64,000 nt of DNA from Streptomyces sp. RerS4. Lineage in GTDB: Bacteria; Actinomycetota; Actinomycetes; Streptomycetales; Streptomycetaceae. The notes below the pieces were generated by a model that saw only the letters and a program-made list of their open reading frames with translations, was not told the origin of the DNA and made no database searches. Below are positions 43,279 to 52,370 of this stretch, piece after piece (position 1 is the first letter of the stretch; every line of letters begins with the position of its first letter). The stretch covers positions 6,434,501 through 6,498,500 of the forward strand of contig NZ_CP097322.1 of NCBI RefSeq assembly GCF_023515955.1, written 5' to 3'. The position numbers were made by a program, and so were the translations under genes.

Positions 43279-44135
43279 CGGAACTTCGCCGAGACCTCCG
43301 TCAGGATCTCCTCGCCCTCCTCGAACGGCACCACCAGGTCCAGTCCCCGGATCTTCACGGTGGCCGCCGACCGCGCCCGCAGGCGCATCTCGATCCACTC
43401 GTCCTCCCGGTTCCACACCGCCACGTGGGAGAAGTCGGCGGTGTGGAAGTCCGCGCCCAACTCCCGGTCGATCACGGCCAGTACGTTCCTGTTGAACTCC
43501 GCCGTGACCCCCTGCGCGTCGTCGTACGCGGCCACCAGCACGGCCTCGTCCTTCACCAGGTCCGTCCCCAGGAGCAACGCGTCCCCGGGCGACAGCATCG
43601 CCCGTACGGACGCCAGGAACAGGGCCCGCTCCGGCGGCAACAGGTTCCCGATCGTGCCGCCCAGGAACACCACCAGCCGGGGCCCGCCGCTCGGCGGCAG
43701 GTGCAGCGGCTTGGTGAAGTCGGCCAGCAGCGCGTGCACCCGCAGCCCCGGATGCGCCGCGATCAACGCCTTCCCGGCGCCCTTCAGCGCGCTCTCGCTC
43801 ACGTCCACCGGAATGTACGTCTCCAGGGCCGGCATCGCCTCGATCAGGTGCCGGGTCTTCTCCGAGGAGCCGGAGCCCAGCTCGACCAGGGTGCGCGCGC
43901 CGCTCACCGTCGCGATCTCCTGGGCCCGCTCCAACAGGATCTCCCGCTCGGCGCGCGTCGGGTAGTACTCGGGCAACCGGGTGATCTCCTCGAAGAGTTC
44001 ACTGCCCCGCGCGTCGTAGAACCACTTGGGCGGCAGTTCCTTGGGCATGCGGGTCAGCCCGCTGCGGACGTCCGAGGCCAACGCCTTCTCGGCGGCGTGC
44101 TCGTCGAGGGTCCGGGTCAACTGGAAGTCGCTCAC
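43161..44135 (-). CDS. egtD: L-histidine N(alpha)-methyltransferase, ergothioneine synthesis
   Basis: 324 aa. G-L-T-R-M-P-K-E-L-P-P-K-W-F-Y-D-A-R-G-S-E-L-F (about 22-44, Tyr for histidine binding), L-P-E-Y-Y-P-T-R-A-E (about 52), SAM site E-L-G-S-G-S-S-E-K-T (about 84), F-L-G-G-T-I-G-N (about 155) and F-N-R-N-V-L are typical of EgtD. It trimethylates histidine to hercynine. GTG overlaps the egtC stop (GTGA). Last gene of egtABCD. Confidence 0.96.
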   Translation of the reverse strand: MSDFQLTRTLDEHAAEKALASDVRSGLTRMPKELPPKWFYDARGSELFEEITRLPEYYPTRAEREILLERAQEIATVSGARTLVELGSGSSEKTRHLIEAMPALETYIPVDVSESALKGAGKALIAAHPGLRVHALLADFTKPLHLPPSGGPRLVVFLGGTIGNLLPPERALFLASVRAMLSPGDALLLGTDLVKDEAVLVAAYDDAQGVTAEFNRNVLAVIDRELGADFHTADFSHVAVWNREDEWIEMRLRARSAATVKIRGLDLVVPFEEGEEILTEVSAKFRQDGVRAELSAAGLELTHWWTDSAGRFALSLSVADGVST

Positions 44136-44896
44136 GGGCAGTTCTCCTTGAGGGGGGTCAGGACGACGCGCGTGCGGCCGGCGGTCAGCAGGGTCCGCTC
44201 GGGGACCTCGCACCAGAGGGGATCGTCGTCATAGGGCTCCGACGCGACGACCACCCGGCCACCGGCCGTGCGGCCGTCGGCCAGGTACCACAGCGAGTCG
44301 CCCCAGGCAGTCGCCGCGATGGTCGTACCGTCGGTCAGCAGCAGGTTCAGCCGGGAACCGGGCGCGGCTCCGGCCGTCTCCCGCACCGTCTCGGCGAGGG
44401 CCGTGCCCAGGTCGTCGCCCTGCCGCAGCCGGTGCAGCACCAGCGCCCACAACAGGGCGGAGTCGGTGCGTGCCGCCAGCTGGAGCAGCTCGTGCGGGGG
44501 CAGGCCGCCGGCCAGGTCCGACAGCGAGTCGGGCCAGTCGCGTACGGCGCCGTTGTGGCTGAACAGCCAGGGCCCCGAGGCGAACGGCGCGGCGGCCGCC
44601 TCCCCGTCGGCCCCGGCGAGCGTGGCATCGCGTACGGCGGCCAGGACGGCCCCGCTGCGCACCACGCGGGCCAGGTCCGCGAAGGTCAGGTCCCCCCACA
44701 CCGGCCCGGCGCGGCGGTAGCGGGCGGGCACCGGGTCCTCCTCGGCGTACCAGCCGACGCCGAAGCCGTCCGCGTTGATCGTGCCGGACCGCTGGCGGCG
44801 CGGTTGCCAGGCCTGCCGCACGAGGGAATGCTCCGGGTCGGTGAGTATCCGCCCCAGGGGTACTTCCTGCCCCAGGTAGGCGAGGTGACGGCACAT
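44132..44896 (-). CDS. egtC: Ergothioneine biosynthesis gamma-glutamyl hydrolase
   Basis: 254 aa, class II glutamine-amidotransferase fold with Cys2 as nucleophile (M-C-R-H-L-A-Y-L-G), the substrate-binding N-A-D-G-F-G-V-G-W-Y (about 43) and S-H-N-G-A-V (about 108). It removes glutamate from gamma-glutamyl-hercynylcysteine sulfoxide. ATG overlaps the egtB stop by one base (TGATG). Confidence 0.95.
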   Translation of the reverse strand: MCRHLAYLGQEVPLGRILTDPEHSLVRQAWQPRRQRSGTINADGFGVGWYAEEDPVPARYRRAGPVWGDLTFADLARVVRSGAVLAAVRDATLAGADGEAAAAPFASGPWLFSHNGAVRDWPDSLSDLAGGLPPHELLQLAARTDSALLWALVLHRLRQGDDLGTALAETVRETAGAAPGSRLNLLLTDGTTIAATAWGDSLWYLADGRTAGGRVVVASEPYDDDPLWCEVPERTLLTAGRTRVVLTPLKENCP

Positions 44897-46260
44897 CAGG
44901 CGTCCCTCGCGGTGCGGAAGCCGGAGAAGATCTGCCGCCGCACGGGCAGGTCCCAGTTGCGGAAGGTGCCCCGGCAGGCCACCGGGTCCACGGCGAAGGA
45001 GCCGCCGCGCAGCACCTTGTGCTCCGGGCCGAAGAACACCTCCGAGTACTCGCGGTACGGGAACGCCCGGAACCCCGGGTAGGGCAGGAAGTCCGAGGCG
45101 GTCCACTCCCAGACGTCGCCGATCAGCTGGCGCACCCCGAGCGGGGAGGCGCCGGCCGGGTAGCCGCCCGCCGGGGCGGGGCGCAGGTGGCGTTGGCCCA
45201 GGTTGGCGTGGGCCGGCGTGGGGTCGGCGTCGCCCCACGGGTAGCGGCGGGAGCGGCCCGTCGCCGGGTCGTGCCGGGCGGCCTTCTCCCACTCCGCCTC
45301 GGTGGGCAGCCGGCGCCCCGCCCAGCGGGCGTACGCGTCGGCCTCGTACCAGCTGACGTGCAACACCGGCTCCCCGTCGGGCACCGGCTCGATCACCCCG
45401 AACCGGCGGCGCAGCCACTGGCCGCCCTCCCGGTGCCAGAACAGCGGGGCCTCGATGGAGTGGGAGCGGATCTGCTTCCAGCCCTCGGGGGCCCACCAGC
45501 GGGGCTCGCGGTACCCGCCGTCCGCCATGAAGGCCCGGTAGGCGCCGTTCGTCACCGGCACCGTGTCGATGTGGAAGGCCGGCAGGTCGCGTACGTGCGC
45601 GGGACGTTCGTTGTCCAGCGACCAGGGCTCGGCGGAGGTGCCCATGGTGAACGGGCCCGCCGCCACGAGTACTTCGGAGGCGGGCGGGGGCGGTGCCGTC
45701 GGGGGTTGGGGATCGGGAGCGGTCAACACCGGGGCGCCCCGGCGCAACTGATGTGTGATCAACATCGTTTCGTCGTGCTGCTGTTCGTGCTGGGCGATCA
45801 TCCCGAAGACGTAGCCCCGATCAAGCAGTGACGTTCCTTCAAGCGGGGTGCGCTCCAGCAGGTCGAAGACCCGCCCCCGCACCTCGGCCGCGTACCGGCG
45901 GGCCTCCCGCGGCCCCAGCAGCGGCAGCTTCGGCCGCTCGGCGCGCGGGTGCTCGAACGCGTCGTACAGCGGATCGATCTCCGGGTGCATCGACTCATGG
46001 CCCGCCACGTGCCGCAGCAGCCAGAGCTCCTCCATGTTTCCGATGTGCGCGAGGTCCCAGACGAGCGGGGACATCAGCGGCGAGTGCTGCGCGGTGAGGT
46101 CGTGGTCGCTCACGGCGTCGGTCAGCGCGGCGGTGCGGGCGCGGGCGGTCGTCAGGGCGGCCACCGCCCGCTCGCGCAGCCGCTCGGGATCCGTCTCGGG
46201 ATGGATATCGGGGTGGATCTCGGTGTGGTGGGTGCCTGCGCGGTGGATCTCGGTGCTCAC
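44896..46260 (-). CDS. egtB: Iron-dependent sulfoxide synthase of ergothioneine synthesis
   Basis: 454 aa. N-terminal DinB-like helical domain carries iron ligands: L-A-H-I-G-N (about 70) and M-I-A-Q-H-E-Q-Q-H-D-E (about 157, HxxxHxE form). A proline-rich linker (about 180-195) joins the C-terminal formylglycine-enzyme-like domain: H-V-S-W-Y-E-A-D-A-Y-A-R-W (about 303), R-L-P-T-E-A-E-W-E, G-D-V-W-E-W-T and F-R-T-A-R. It joins hercynine to gamma-glutamylcysteine with oxygen. GTG overlaps the egtA stop (GTGA). Confidence 0.96.
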   Translation of the reverse strand: MSTEIHRAGTHHTEIHPDIHPETDPERLRERAVAALTTARARTAALTDAVSDHDLTAQHSPLMSPLVWDLAHIGNMEELWLLRHVAGHESMHPEIDPLYDAFEHPRAERPKLPLLGPREARRYAAEVRGRVFDLLERTPLEGTSLLDRGYVFGMIAQHEQQHDETMLITHQLRRGAPVLTAPDPQPPTAPPPPASEVLVAAGPFTMGTSAEPWSLDNERPAHVRDLPAFHIDTVPVTNGAYRAFMADGGYREPRWWAPEGWKQIRSHSIEAPLFWHREGGQWLRRRFGVIEPVPDGEPVLHVSWYEADAYARWAGRRLPTEAEWEKAARHDPATGRSRRYPWGDADPTPAHANLGQRHLRPAPAGGYPAGASPLGVRQLIGDVWEWTASDFLPYPGFRAFPYREYSEVFFGPEHKVLRGGSFAVDPVACRGTFRNWDLPVRRQIFSGFRTARDA

Positions 46261-47657
46261 GGACGCTGTCCCTTCCCGGCGGGCTGTCGCCGGAGATCGT
46301 GTTCCCCACTGTCGTCGGCCGGGCAGCGGCCGCGCCCTACGTAGCGCTCCGCGAACGCGCCGACGGCGTCCCGGACCTCCGGGCCCGCCCCGAGCCGCGG
46401 CAGGGCCTCACCGGCCGCCGCGAAGCAGGCGACGGCGGCGGCGCGCAGTTCCCGATCGGCCAGGCCGACGCGCGCGGCGGACCGCCACAGCGGATTGCGC
46501 GGGGCGGGCCCGGGACCGTAGGAGTCCGCCAGCGCCTTCACCACCCGGTAGGCCGTCTCGGCGGCCTCCGGGTCGTCGAACAGCGCGTGGGTGACGGCGA
46601 CCGGCACCAACCAGCCGTCCTCGCCCGGCTGCGCGTCGATCATGCGGAGCTCCAGGTGGCCGCGGGGCCGCACCGGCGGGAAGAGGGTGGTGAGGTGGTA
46701 CTCCAGGTCCGCGGCGGTGGGCGCCCGACCGAGGGGCCCCGCGCCGGGTCCGCCCGGTCCGCCCGGTCCGCCCGGTCCGCCCGGTCCGCCCGGGGCGTCG
46801 ACGTCGTCGCCCCGGGCGTCCGCGCCGGCGCGCAGCCAGGAGCGGAACGTGAGCCCGCGCGGCACCACCCAGGGGCCGTCACCGGAGCCGCGTACGCACA
46901 TCACCTCGGTGTCCAGCGCCTGGCGGACCCAGCCGGCCCGGGGCGCGGCCTCCAGCGGCGGGGCGAGCGCGCGCCGACCGTCGAGGTCGTTCCAGATGCC
47001 CTGCCGCGCGCACCGCCAACCCCGGTACGGGCCTTCGCGCGCGGGGGAGTTGGCGAACGCGGCCACCAGGACCGCGCCCAACAGGTGCGCCATCCGCCAG
47101 CGCCGGCCGTGGCCCAGCGGGCCCGGCTCCTCGTGGCCGGCGTCGACGCAGACCTGCACGGACGCCGACGCGCGCATCATGGCGCGGCCGGCCGGGCCGG
47201 TGCGGTCGAAGTAGCGTTCCATCGCCTCGTAGCGCGGGCTGTCCAAGAGGCGACGCAGAGGCCGGCGCGGATCGCGGCCCAGGCCCCGCAGGACCAGACC
47301 CCGGTCGTGCAGGGCGCCGCGGACGGCGGCGAGGTCGGCCTGGAGGCCGTCCACGCAGGCGGTGAGGGAGGTGGCGGGGGCGGAGCTGAACTCCAACTGA
47401 CCGCCCGGTTCGACGGTGATCCGCGAGTTCAGGGGCAACGCGCGGGCGGCCTCGTGCGCCTCGGCCAGCCGGTCGGGCGGCAGCGAGAGCCAGGGCCGCT
47501 CGGCGTCCAACACCAGCCATTCGAGCTCGGCGCCGACGAAGCGGGGCGGGCCGGTCTTGAAACAGATGCCGTGGACCAGGTCCTCGGCCGTCGCCTCGGT
47601 CAGTGGATTTTGCGCGTCGCCCTGGGCGAAGAATGGAGCGGTGGGGTCCTCGGGCAT
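46257..47657 (-). CDS. egtA: Glutamate-cysteine ligase of ergothioneine synthesis
   Basis: 466 aa. Blocks F-V-G-A-E-L-E-W-L-V (about 40), N-S-R-I-T-V-E-P-G-G-Q-L-E-F-S-S (about 75-90), M-R-A-S-A-S-V-Q-V-C-V-D (about 159) and H-L-E-L-R-M-I-D match GCS2-type EgtA, which makes gamma-glutamylcysteine for EgtB. ATG chosen for GAGGAC eight nt upstream; GTG 47696 is an alternative. A (Gly-Gly-Pro)5 run from a 9-bp tandem repeat sits at about residue 290-305 in a loop. First gene of the coupled operon. Confidence 0.94.
   Translation of the reverse strand: MPEDPTAPFFAQGDAQNPLTEATAEDLVHGICFKTGPPRFVGAELEWLVLDAERPWLSLPPDRLAEAHEAARALPLNSRITVEPGGQLEFSSAPATSLTACVDGLQADLAAVRGALHDRGLVLRGLGRDPRRPLRRLLDSPRYEAMERYFDRTGPAGRAMMRASASVQVCVDAGHEEPGPLGHGRRWRMAHLLGAVLVAAFANSPAREGPYRGWRCARQGIWNDLDGRRALAPPLEAAPRAGWVRQALDTEVMCVRGSGDGPWVVPRGLTFRSWLRAGADARGDDVDAPGGPGGPGGPGGPGGPGAGPLGRAPTAADLEYHLTTLFPPVRPRGHLELRMIDAQPGEDGWLVPVAVTHALFDDPEAAETAYRVVKALADSYGPGPAPRNPLWRSAARVGLADRELRAAAVACFAAAGEALPRLGAGPEVRDAVGAFAERYVGRGRCPADDSGEHDLRRQPAGKGQRP
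46747..46791. repeat. egtA: Five tandem GGTCCGCCC repeats inside egtA
   Basis: Five exact 9-bp copies that encode Gly-Gly-Pro units on the minus strand. Units are multiples of three, so copy number can change without breaking the frame. Confidence 0.92.
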
Positions 47658-47765
47658 GGCCGGGTCCTCGTCTCCTGTGATCGGCGGTGATGTCACCCGT
47701 GCCTACCCGTCCTGGGAGCCGTAATTCCTTTGCCATCCTCGATTTCGGCGCCCGAGGATGGCGGC

Positions 47766-48611
47766 GTGAGCAGCAGGTTGCGCGAGATCGCGCGGGAGAA
47801 CGCACGGATCCTGGCGACCGGTGAGTACCGGACGCGGTCGGGACGGCGGATTCCGCTCGCCGCCGACCTGGCGGAAGCCAAGGCCGGAACCAGGATATAT
47901 GGGCCAAACCGGACCATTCCAGACGGACGGCCTGGGGGTGCGCGCTCCGCCACCGTCATCGAGGTCACGGGGGAGAGCAGTACGGTCGCCGCGCGTCGCC
48001 TCGTGGAGGACCCCGCCGGGCCGGCCTCGGTCGCCGTCCTGAACTTCGCCTCGGCGCGGAATCCCGGGGGCGGCTACGTGCGCGGGGCCAAGGCGCAGGA
48101 GGAGGCGCTGTGCCGCGCGTCGGCGCTCTACGAGACCCTGCTGGAGGCCCCGGAGTACTACGAGGTCCACCGCGCGGGCGTGAGCACGTTCTACACCGAC
48201 CGGGTGATTCACTCGCCCGGGGTACCCGTCTTCCGCGACGACCGGGGCGAGCTGCTGGAGACCCCGTTCCGGGTCGGATTCCTCACCTCCCCGGCCCCGA
48301 ACGCGGGCACGATCCGCCGCCAGGAGCCGGAGCGGGCGCACGAGATCCCGGCCGCGTTGGCCCGTAGGGCCGGGCTGGTCCTGGAGGTCGCCGCGCTGCA
48401 CGGCTACCGGGGGCTGGTGCTGGGGGCGTGGGGGTGCGGGGTGTTCCGCAACGACCCCGCACAGGTGGCGGAAGCCTTCCGGAGCCGGCTGACGGGGCGC
48501 TTCGAGGGGGTGTTCGAGCGCGTGGTCTTCGCCGTCCTGGACCGCGACCCGGGCCCGCGCGAGGCCTTCGCGCGCGCGTTCGATCAGCTGATGATGCCAC
48601 CGCCTCGGTAA
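47766..48611 (+). CDS. TIGR02452 family PARG-like (macrodomain) protein
   Basis: 281 aa. GTG with GAGG eight nt upstream. The bacterial-type poly(ADP-ribose) glycohydrolase signature is complete: N-F-A-S-A-R-N-P-G-G-G-Y-V-R-G-A-K-A-Q-E-E-A-L-C-R in short blocks (about 97-122), i.e. GGG-X6-QEE with the catalytic glutamates, and L-G-A-W-G-C-G-V-F-R-N-D (about 220). It should remove ADP-ribose polymers or ADP-ribose from proteins or nucleic acids. Divergent from egtABCD; convergent, 6 bp apart, with the Imm49 gene. Confidence 0.93.
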   Translation: MSSRLREIARENARILATGEYRTRSGRRIPLAADLAEAKAGTRIYGPNRTIPDGRPGGARSATVIEVTGESSTVAARRLVEDPAGPASVAVLNFASARNPGGGYVRGAKAQEEALCRASALYETLLEAPEYYEVHRAGVSTFYTDRVIHSPGVPVFRDDRGELLETPFRVGFLTSPAPNAGTIRRQEPERAHEIPAALARRAGLVLEVAALHGYRGLVLGAWGCGVFRNDPAQVAEAFRSRLTGRFEGVFERVVFAVLDRDPGPREAFARAFDQLMMPPPR

Positions 48612-48617
48612 GGGCGG

Positions 48618-50204
48618 TCAGAAGGGTTGGGCCGCCTGGAGGAGGAGCGGGGGCAGGTACGGGGAGTCGACCAGGATCCGCCAACCGCGCCGACGCGCGT
48701 GGCAGGCCAGCGCCAGGATCTCTTGGTTGACGGCCGCGTCGCTGGTGTCCGCGTGATCGCCGACCGAGTAGTGGTCCCGGTGCGCCTCCAACGCGTCGAT
48801 CAGAGCCAGGTTGAAGCTCTCCTCGTCGCCGTCGACCAGCTGGGACAGGAGCACCGCCGGCGGCGGGGCGAAGCCCCACTCCGCGATCCTGCCGAGATCG
48901 GCCACCGCCCGGTCCGTCGCGGCCTGCGGGTCCTCGCCGCTCAGGTAGGCGTGCAGGGCCTCGCGGTACGAGGCGTAGGCGGAGCGGTCCTCGCCGTGCG
49001 CGGTGGGGCCCGCGAGGACCAGCGGCGCGAGGTCGGAGCGGTTGCCGGTGATCAGGGCGGTGGTGAGCGCCCCCTGCCACTCGCCGGGCGAGAGCTTCCG
49101 CCCGCCGAGGTCGTCCCCGCCCGGCGCACCGATCCGCGCGAACAGCTTCGCCACGTGGTAGTCGGCCCCGGCGACCGCCAGTGGCATCTCCGGCCGCTCG
49201 ACGCGTACGGCGCCGGCGGCCAGCGCCGCGACCGCGTCCCGACGCCGGTCACGGCCGTACGCCGCCACCCGGGGCGCCGGTGCCTCGAAGCCGGTGACCA
49301 GGGCGCGGGGCAGGTAGCCCGAGTCCGCCGCCGGATGCCACCCCTCGCGCCGGTACGCGAGCGCCGCCAACGCCAAGGGCAGCAGCGGCAACAGGGTGTG
49401 CGGCGCCGCCCGTTCGTCGTCGAGGGCGGACTGCGCGAGGAGCAGTCCCGTCAACTCGGCGTCGAAGGACTGCCGTTCGCCGGCGGCCAGGGCGCGCAGG
49501 GCCCGTAGGGCGGTCGTGTACGCCTCGGCGCCGCGTACGGGGGGCTGTACGGGAGCCCCGGGGGTCTGCACGGGGGCCTGCGCTGGGGCCCGTACGGGGA
49601 CCCGTGCGAGCGCCGCGTCGAGCGCGGCGAGCTTCTCCCGACGGGACGGCGGGACGCCCTGCGCCTCGTTCCCGAGATCCCCGGCGACGTACGCGCGCAG
49701 TCCGTTGATCAGTTCGATCTCGGGGAGGCCGGCGCCCGCCCCGTCCGCGCGCGCGGGTCGGGTGCGGGCGAAGTGGAAGGCCTCGTCGTGCCGCGCACTG
49801 CGGTCGGCGAGAACCACCAGACAGAACGCGTCGATCCAGTCGTCCACGCGGATCGACACCGGGGTTCCGTCGGACTCCGGCTCGTAGTCGCGGCCCCAGT
49901 TGACGTAGGGGAGGAAGACGTGGAACGACGAGGTGGGGTGGTAGGCCGCGTACGACACGGCGGCCGCGGCCGCCTCGGCCGCGTCGAACAGGATCGCCTT
50001 CGCCTCGGGCGTGGCGAGGTCGGGGGTCTCGACCGAGAGCGCGCCCAGCCCGTCGAGGTACTGCCGGGTGATCCGCAACCAGTCGTAGGCGTCGATCCGC
50101 CCGGCCCTCGCCATCGAGTGCACCTCGGAGCCGATCCGGTTCGCGAAGTCCTCGCGCGCCGCCGCCACGACGGCTTCGCCCACCCGGTGTCGCGCTATTC
50201 GCAC
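48618..50204 (-). CDS. Imm49 family immunity protein
   Basis: 528 aa. GTG at 50204 chosen for GGGAG five nt upstream; an ATG at 50270 is in frame but lacks a site. Features of the Imm49 family: I-A-R-H-R-V-G, T-S-S-F-H-V-F-L-P-Y-V-N-W-G-R-D-Y-E-P (about 95), D-D-W-I-D-A-F-C-L, and a C-terminal E-A-H-R-D-H-Y ... A-L-A-C-H-A-R-R-R-G-W ... S-P-Y-L-P-P. Two related helical halves are joined by an Ala/Pro linker (about 205-230). Such proteins are predicted to neutralise polymorphic toxins; no toxin gene is adjacent. Confidence 0.78.
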   Translation of the reverse strand: MRIARHRVGEAVVAAAREDFANRIGSEVHSMARAGRIDAYDWLRITRQYLDGLGALSVETPDLATPEAKAILFDAAEAAAAAVSYAAYHPTSSFHVFLPYVNWGRDYEPESDGTPVSIRVDDWIDAFCLVVLADRSARHDEAFHFARTRPARADGAGAGLPEIELINGLRAYVAGDLGNEAQGVPPSRREKLAALDAALARVPVRAPAQAPVQTPGAPVQPPVRGAEAYTTALRALRALAAGERQSFDAELTGLLLAQSALDDERAAPHTLLPLLPLALAALAYRREGWHPAADSGYLPRALVTGFEAPAPRVAAYGRDRRRDAVAALAAGAVRVERPEMPLAVAGADYHVAKLFARIGAPGGDDLGGRKLSPGEWQGALTTALITGNRSDLAPLVLAGPTAHGEDRSAYASYREALHAYLSGEDPQAATDRAVADLGRIAEWGFAPPPAVLLSQLVDGDEESFNLALIDALEAHRDHYSVGDHADTSDAAVNQEILALACHARRRGWRILVDSPYLPPLLLQAAQPF

Positions 50205-50291
50205 TGCCGCTCCCGCTGTTCTGGTACGCCCGTTCTGGTACGCCTGTCCGGTCGCCCAGCGTAGAGCCATGTGCGGCGCGCTCCGACCCCC

Positions 50292-50756
50292 TTATTGCCA
50301 GCCGTAGCGCTCCTGGAGCCGGCCCACGACCAGGTGGAAGCGCCGGCGGTCAAGTGCGCACGCCTCGCGCCGCATTCCCGACTCGTGCACCCGGAGCACC
50401 CGGTCCAGATCCACCCAGGACTCGCGCCCCGCGCCGTCCCACGGGCCGGAGCCGATCGGCACCCACTCCCGGTCGGCGTCGTGCCGCTTGCTCGACAACT
50501 GGACGGCGAGCAGCGTGCGGCCGCCCGCCTCCCGCGCCACCACCAGCACCGGCCGGTCCTTGCCCCGGCCGTCGTTCTCCTCGTACGGGACCCACGTCCA
50601 GACGATCTCCCCGGGGTCGGGGTCGCCGTCCTTGTCGGGCGCGTACTCGGTGCGCACCGGCCCGATGGCGTGCGGGTCGGCCTCGGAGGTGGCGGTCGGG
50701 CCGTGCCGACCGGGCTGCTCGACGTGACTGCTGCTCTGGTGCGAAAGTGCCGTCAT
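50292..50756 (-). CDS. PemK/MazF-like protein, no adjacent antitoxin
   Basis: 154 aa. A charged, disordered N-terminus (1-47) precedes a PemK/MazF-like barrel: P-G-E-I-V-W-T-W-V-P-Y-E-E-N-D-G-R-G-K-D-R-P-V-L-V-V in blocks (about 48-73), L-L-A-V-Q-L-S-S-K (about 83) and W-V-D-L-D-R-V. MazF-type ribonucleases keep R-P and S/T positions like these, but the long insert E-E-N-D-G-R-G may alter activity. No small antitoxin gene lies beside it, so it may be non-toxic or solitary. Confidence 0.8.
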   Translation of the reverse strand: MTALSHQSSSHVEQPGRHGPTATSEADPHAIGPVRTEYAPDKDGDPDPGEIVWTWVPYEENDGRGKDRPVLVVAREAGGRTLLAVQLSSKRHDADREWVPIGSGPWDGAGRESWVDLDRVLRVHESGMRREACALDRRRFHLVVGRLQERYGWQ

Positions 50757-50850
50757 GCGGGCGAGGGTAGTGGCCCGGGGGGTGCTGTTCGCGTCAGGAC
50801 ACCGGGGTGGTCGTCATGGTGAGCCGGCTGCCGTGCGGGGATAGCGGGGG

Positions 50851-50940
50851 GCGAGAGCGAGAGCGAGAGCGAGGGCGGGAGCTAAGGCGGGGGCGTGAGC
50901 GAGGGCTAGGGCGAGGGCGAGGGCGTGAGCGGGGGCGGGG
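50851..50940. repeat. Hexanucleotide GCGAGA/GCGAGG repeat at the amidase 3' end
   Basis: About fifteen degenerate 6-bp units run from beyond the amidase stop into its last codons, where they encode a Pro-Ser/Thr-Pro tail. Slippage here would change or move the C-terminus. Confidence 0.8.
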
Positions 50941-52363
50941 TGTGGGCGGACCAGTTCTCCGCCGCCTCCAGTTGGCCGGCCAGCGACAGCAGGCGCGGCT
51001 CCGAGGCCTCCGGGCCCAGGAGTTGGGCGCCGAGCGGGAGGCCTTCGGGGGTGAAGCCGGCGGGGACGTTGATGCCGGGCCAGCCCAACACGTTCCACGT
51101 CCAGGCGTACGGGCACGCGGCGATCATGGCCCGGTCCGTGGCCAGCGCCCCCAGGCCCGAGAGGGCGCCGATCCGCAGTGGGGGAGTGGCCGTCGTCGGG
51201 GTGAGCACCACGTCGAAGCGGCCGAAGATCTCGCCGACCCGGCGGCGCAGTGCCCCCTCCGCCCTACGGGAGACCCGCAGTGCGACCCCGCCCAGCAGCC
51301 GGCCGGTGCGCGCCGCCTTGTGGGTGCGAGGGTCCAACAGGGCGGGATCCGGCACCGGTTCGGCCAGCCGCCGGACGCCGGAAGTCGCGCGGGGCACGAA
51401 GGTCAGACCGATGGGGCCGTAGCGCGGATCCTCGGGGACCACCTCGTGCCCGAGCTCCTCCAGCCGCCCTGCCAGCCGCTCCACCGCCGAACGCACCACG
51501 GGGTCCAGGGACTTGGGCGTGCCCGTGAAGGCCATCCCGTAGGAGAGGGCGATCCGCAGCCGGCCCGGCGGGCGGCTCACGGCCTCGGTGGCGGAGATCC
51601 GCGCCGGGCGGTGCAGGTCGCCCGCGTCCGGTCCGGCGGCGGCGTCCAGCAGCAGCGCCGCGTCCGCGACCGTGCGGGCCAGTACGCCGTTCACCGTGAG
51701 CCCGTGGAAGGCCTCGGGCTCCGGCCAGGTGGAGATGCGGCCGCGCTGGGGCTTGATCCCCACCAGATGCGTCCAGGCGGCGGGGATACGTACGGAACCC
51801 GCCCCGTCCGAGCCCAGGGCCGCCGGGACCAGCCCCGCCGCGACGGCGGCCGCCGAGCCGCCGGAGGAGCCGCCGGGCGTGTAGGCCTGGTTCCACGGAT
51901 TGCGGGTCGCCCCGAAGCCGTGGCCCTCGGTGACGGGCCACTGGCCCAGCTCCGGCGTCTGCGTCTTGCCGACGATCACCGCTCCGGCCGCGCGCAGGCG
52001 GCGTACGGCCTCACTGTCGGCGGCCTTCGGCGGAAAGGTTCCCGCGCAACCGAAGGCGGTCGGCTCACCGGCCACGTCCATGTCGTCCTTGACGGCGAGC
52101 GGCACGCCGAGCAACGGCAGCCGCTCGCCGGCGGCCAGCCGTCGGTCCGCCACGACCGCCTCGGCGAGCGCGGCCTCGGCTCGGATGATCCGGAAGGCGT
52201 TGAGGGAGGACTGCGAGGCGGCGATGCGCTCCAGTGAGCGTTGGGTCAACTGGCGTGCGGACACCCGGCCTTCGGCAAGATCTGCAACCAACTCTCCGAG
52301 GCCTGGCATGGCCTGTGGATCGGCAGAGCCCAACGCACCGGCCGTATGCGAGGAAACAGACAC
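50906..52363 (-). CDS. Amidase (amidase signature family)
   Basis: 485 aa from GTG with GGGGGAGG four nt upstream. Catalytic Ser-cisSer-Lys triad: Lys in L-A-V-K-D-D (about 93), G-G-S-S-G-G-S (about 167-173) and G-S-D-G-A-G-S-V-R-I-P-A (about 188). It hydrolyses an amide to acid and ammonia; the substrate is unknown. The chain ends in a Pro-Ser tail made by the hexanucleotide repeat. A 10-bp inverted repeat overlaps its ribosome site and may control translation. Confidence 0.93.
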   Translation of the reverse strand: MSVSSHTAGALGSADPQAMPGLGELVADLAEGRVSARQLTQRSLERIAASQSSLNAFRIIRAEAALAEAVVADRRLAAGERLPLLGVPLAVKDDMDVAGEPTAFGCAGTFPPKAADSEAVRRLRAAGAVIVGKTQTPELGQWPVTEGHGFGATRNPWNQAYTPGGSSGGSAAAVAAGLVPAALGSDGAGSVRIPAAWTHLVGIKPQRGRISTWPEPEAFHGLTVNGVLARTVADAALLLDAAAGPDAGDLHRPARISATEAVSRPPGRLRIALSYGMAFTGTPKSLDPVVRSAVERLAGRLEELGHEVVPEDPRYGPIGLTFVPRATSGVRRLAEPVPDPALLDPRTHKAARTGRLLGGVALRVSRRAEGALRRRVGEIFGRFDVVLTPTTATPPLRIGALSGLGALATDRAMIAACPYAWTWNVLGWPGINVPAGFTPEGLPLGAQLLGPEASEPRLLSLAGQLEAAENWSAHTPPPLTPSPSP

Positions 52364-52370
52364 CGGACCT

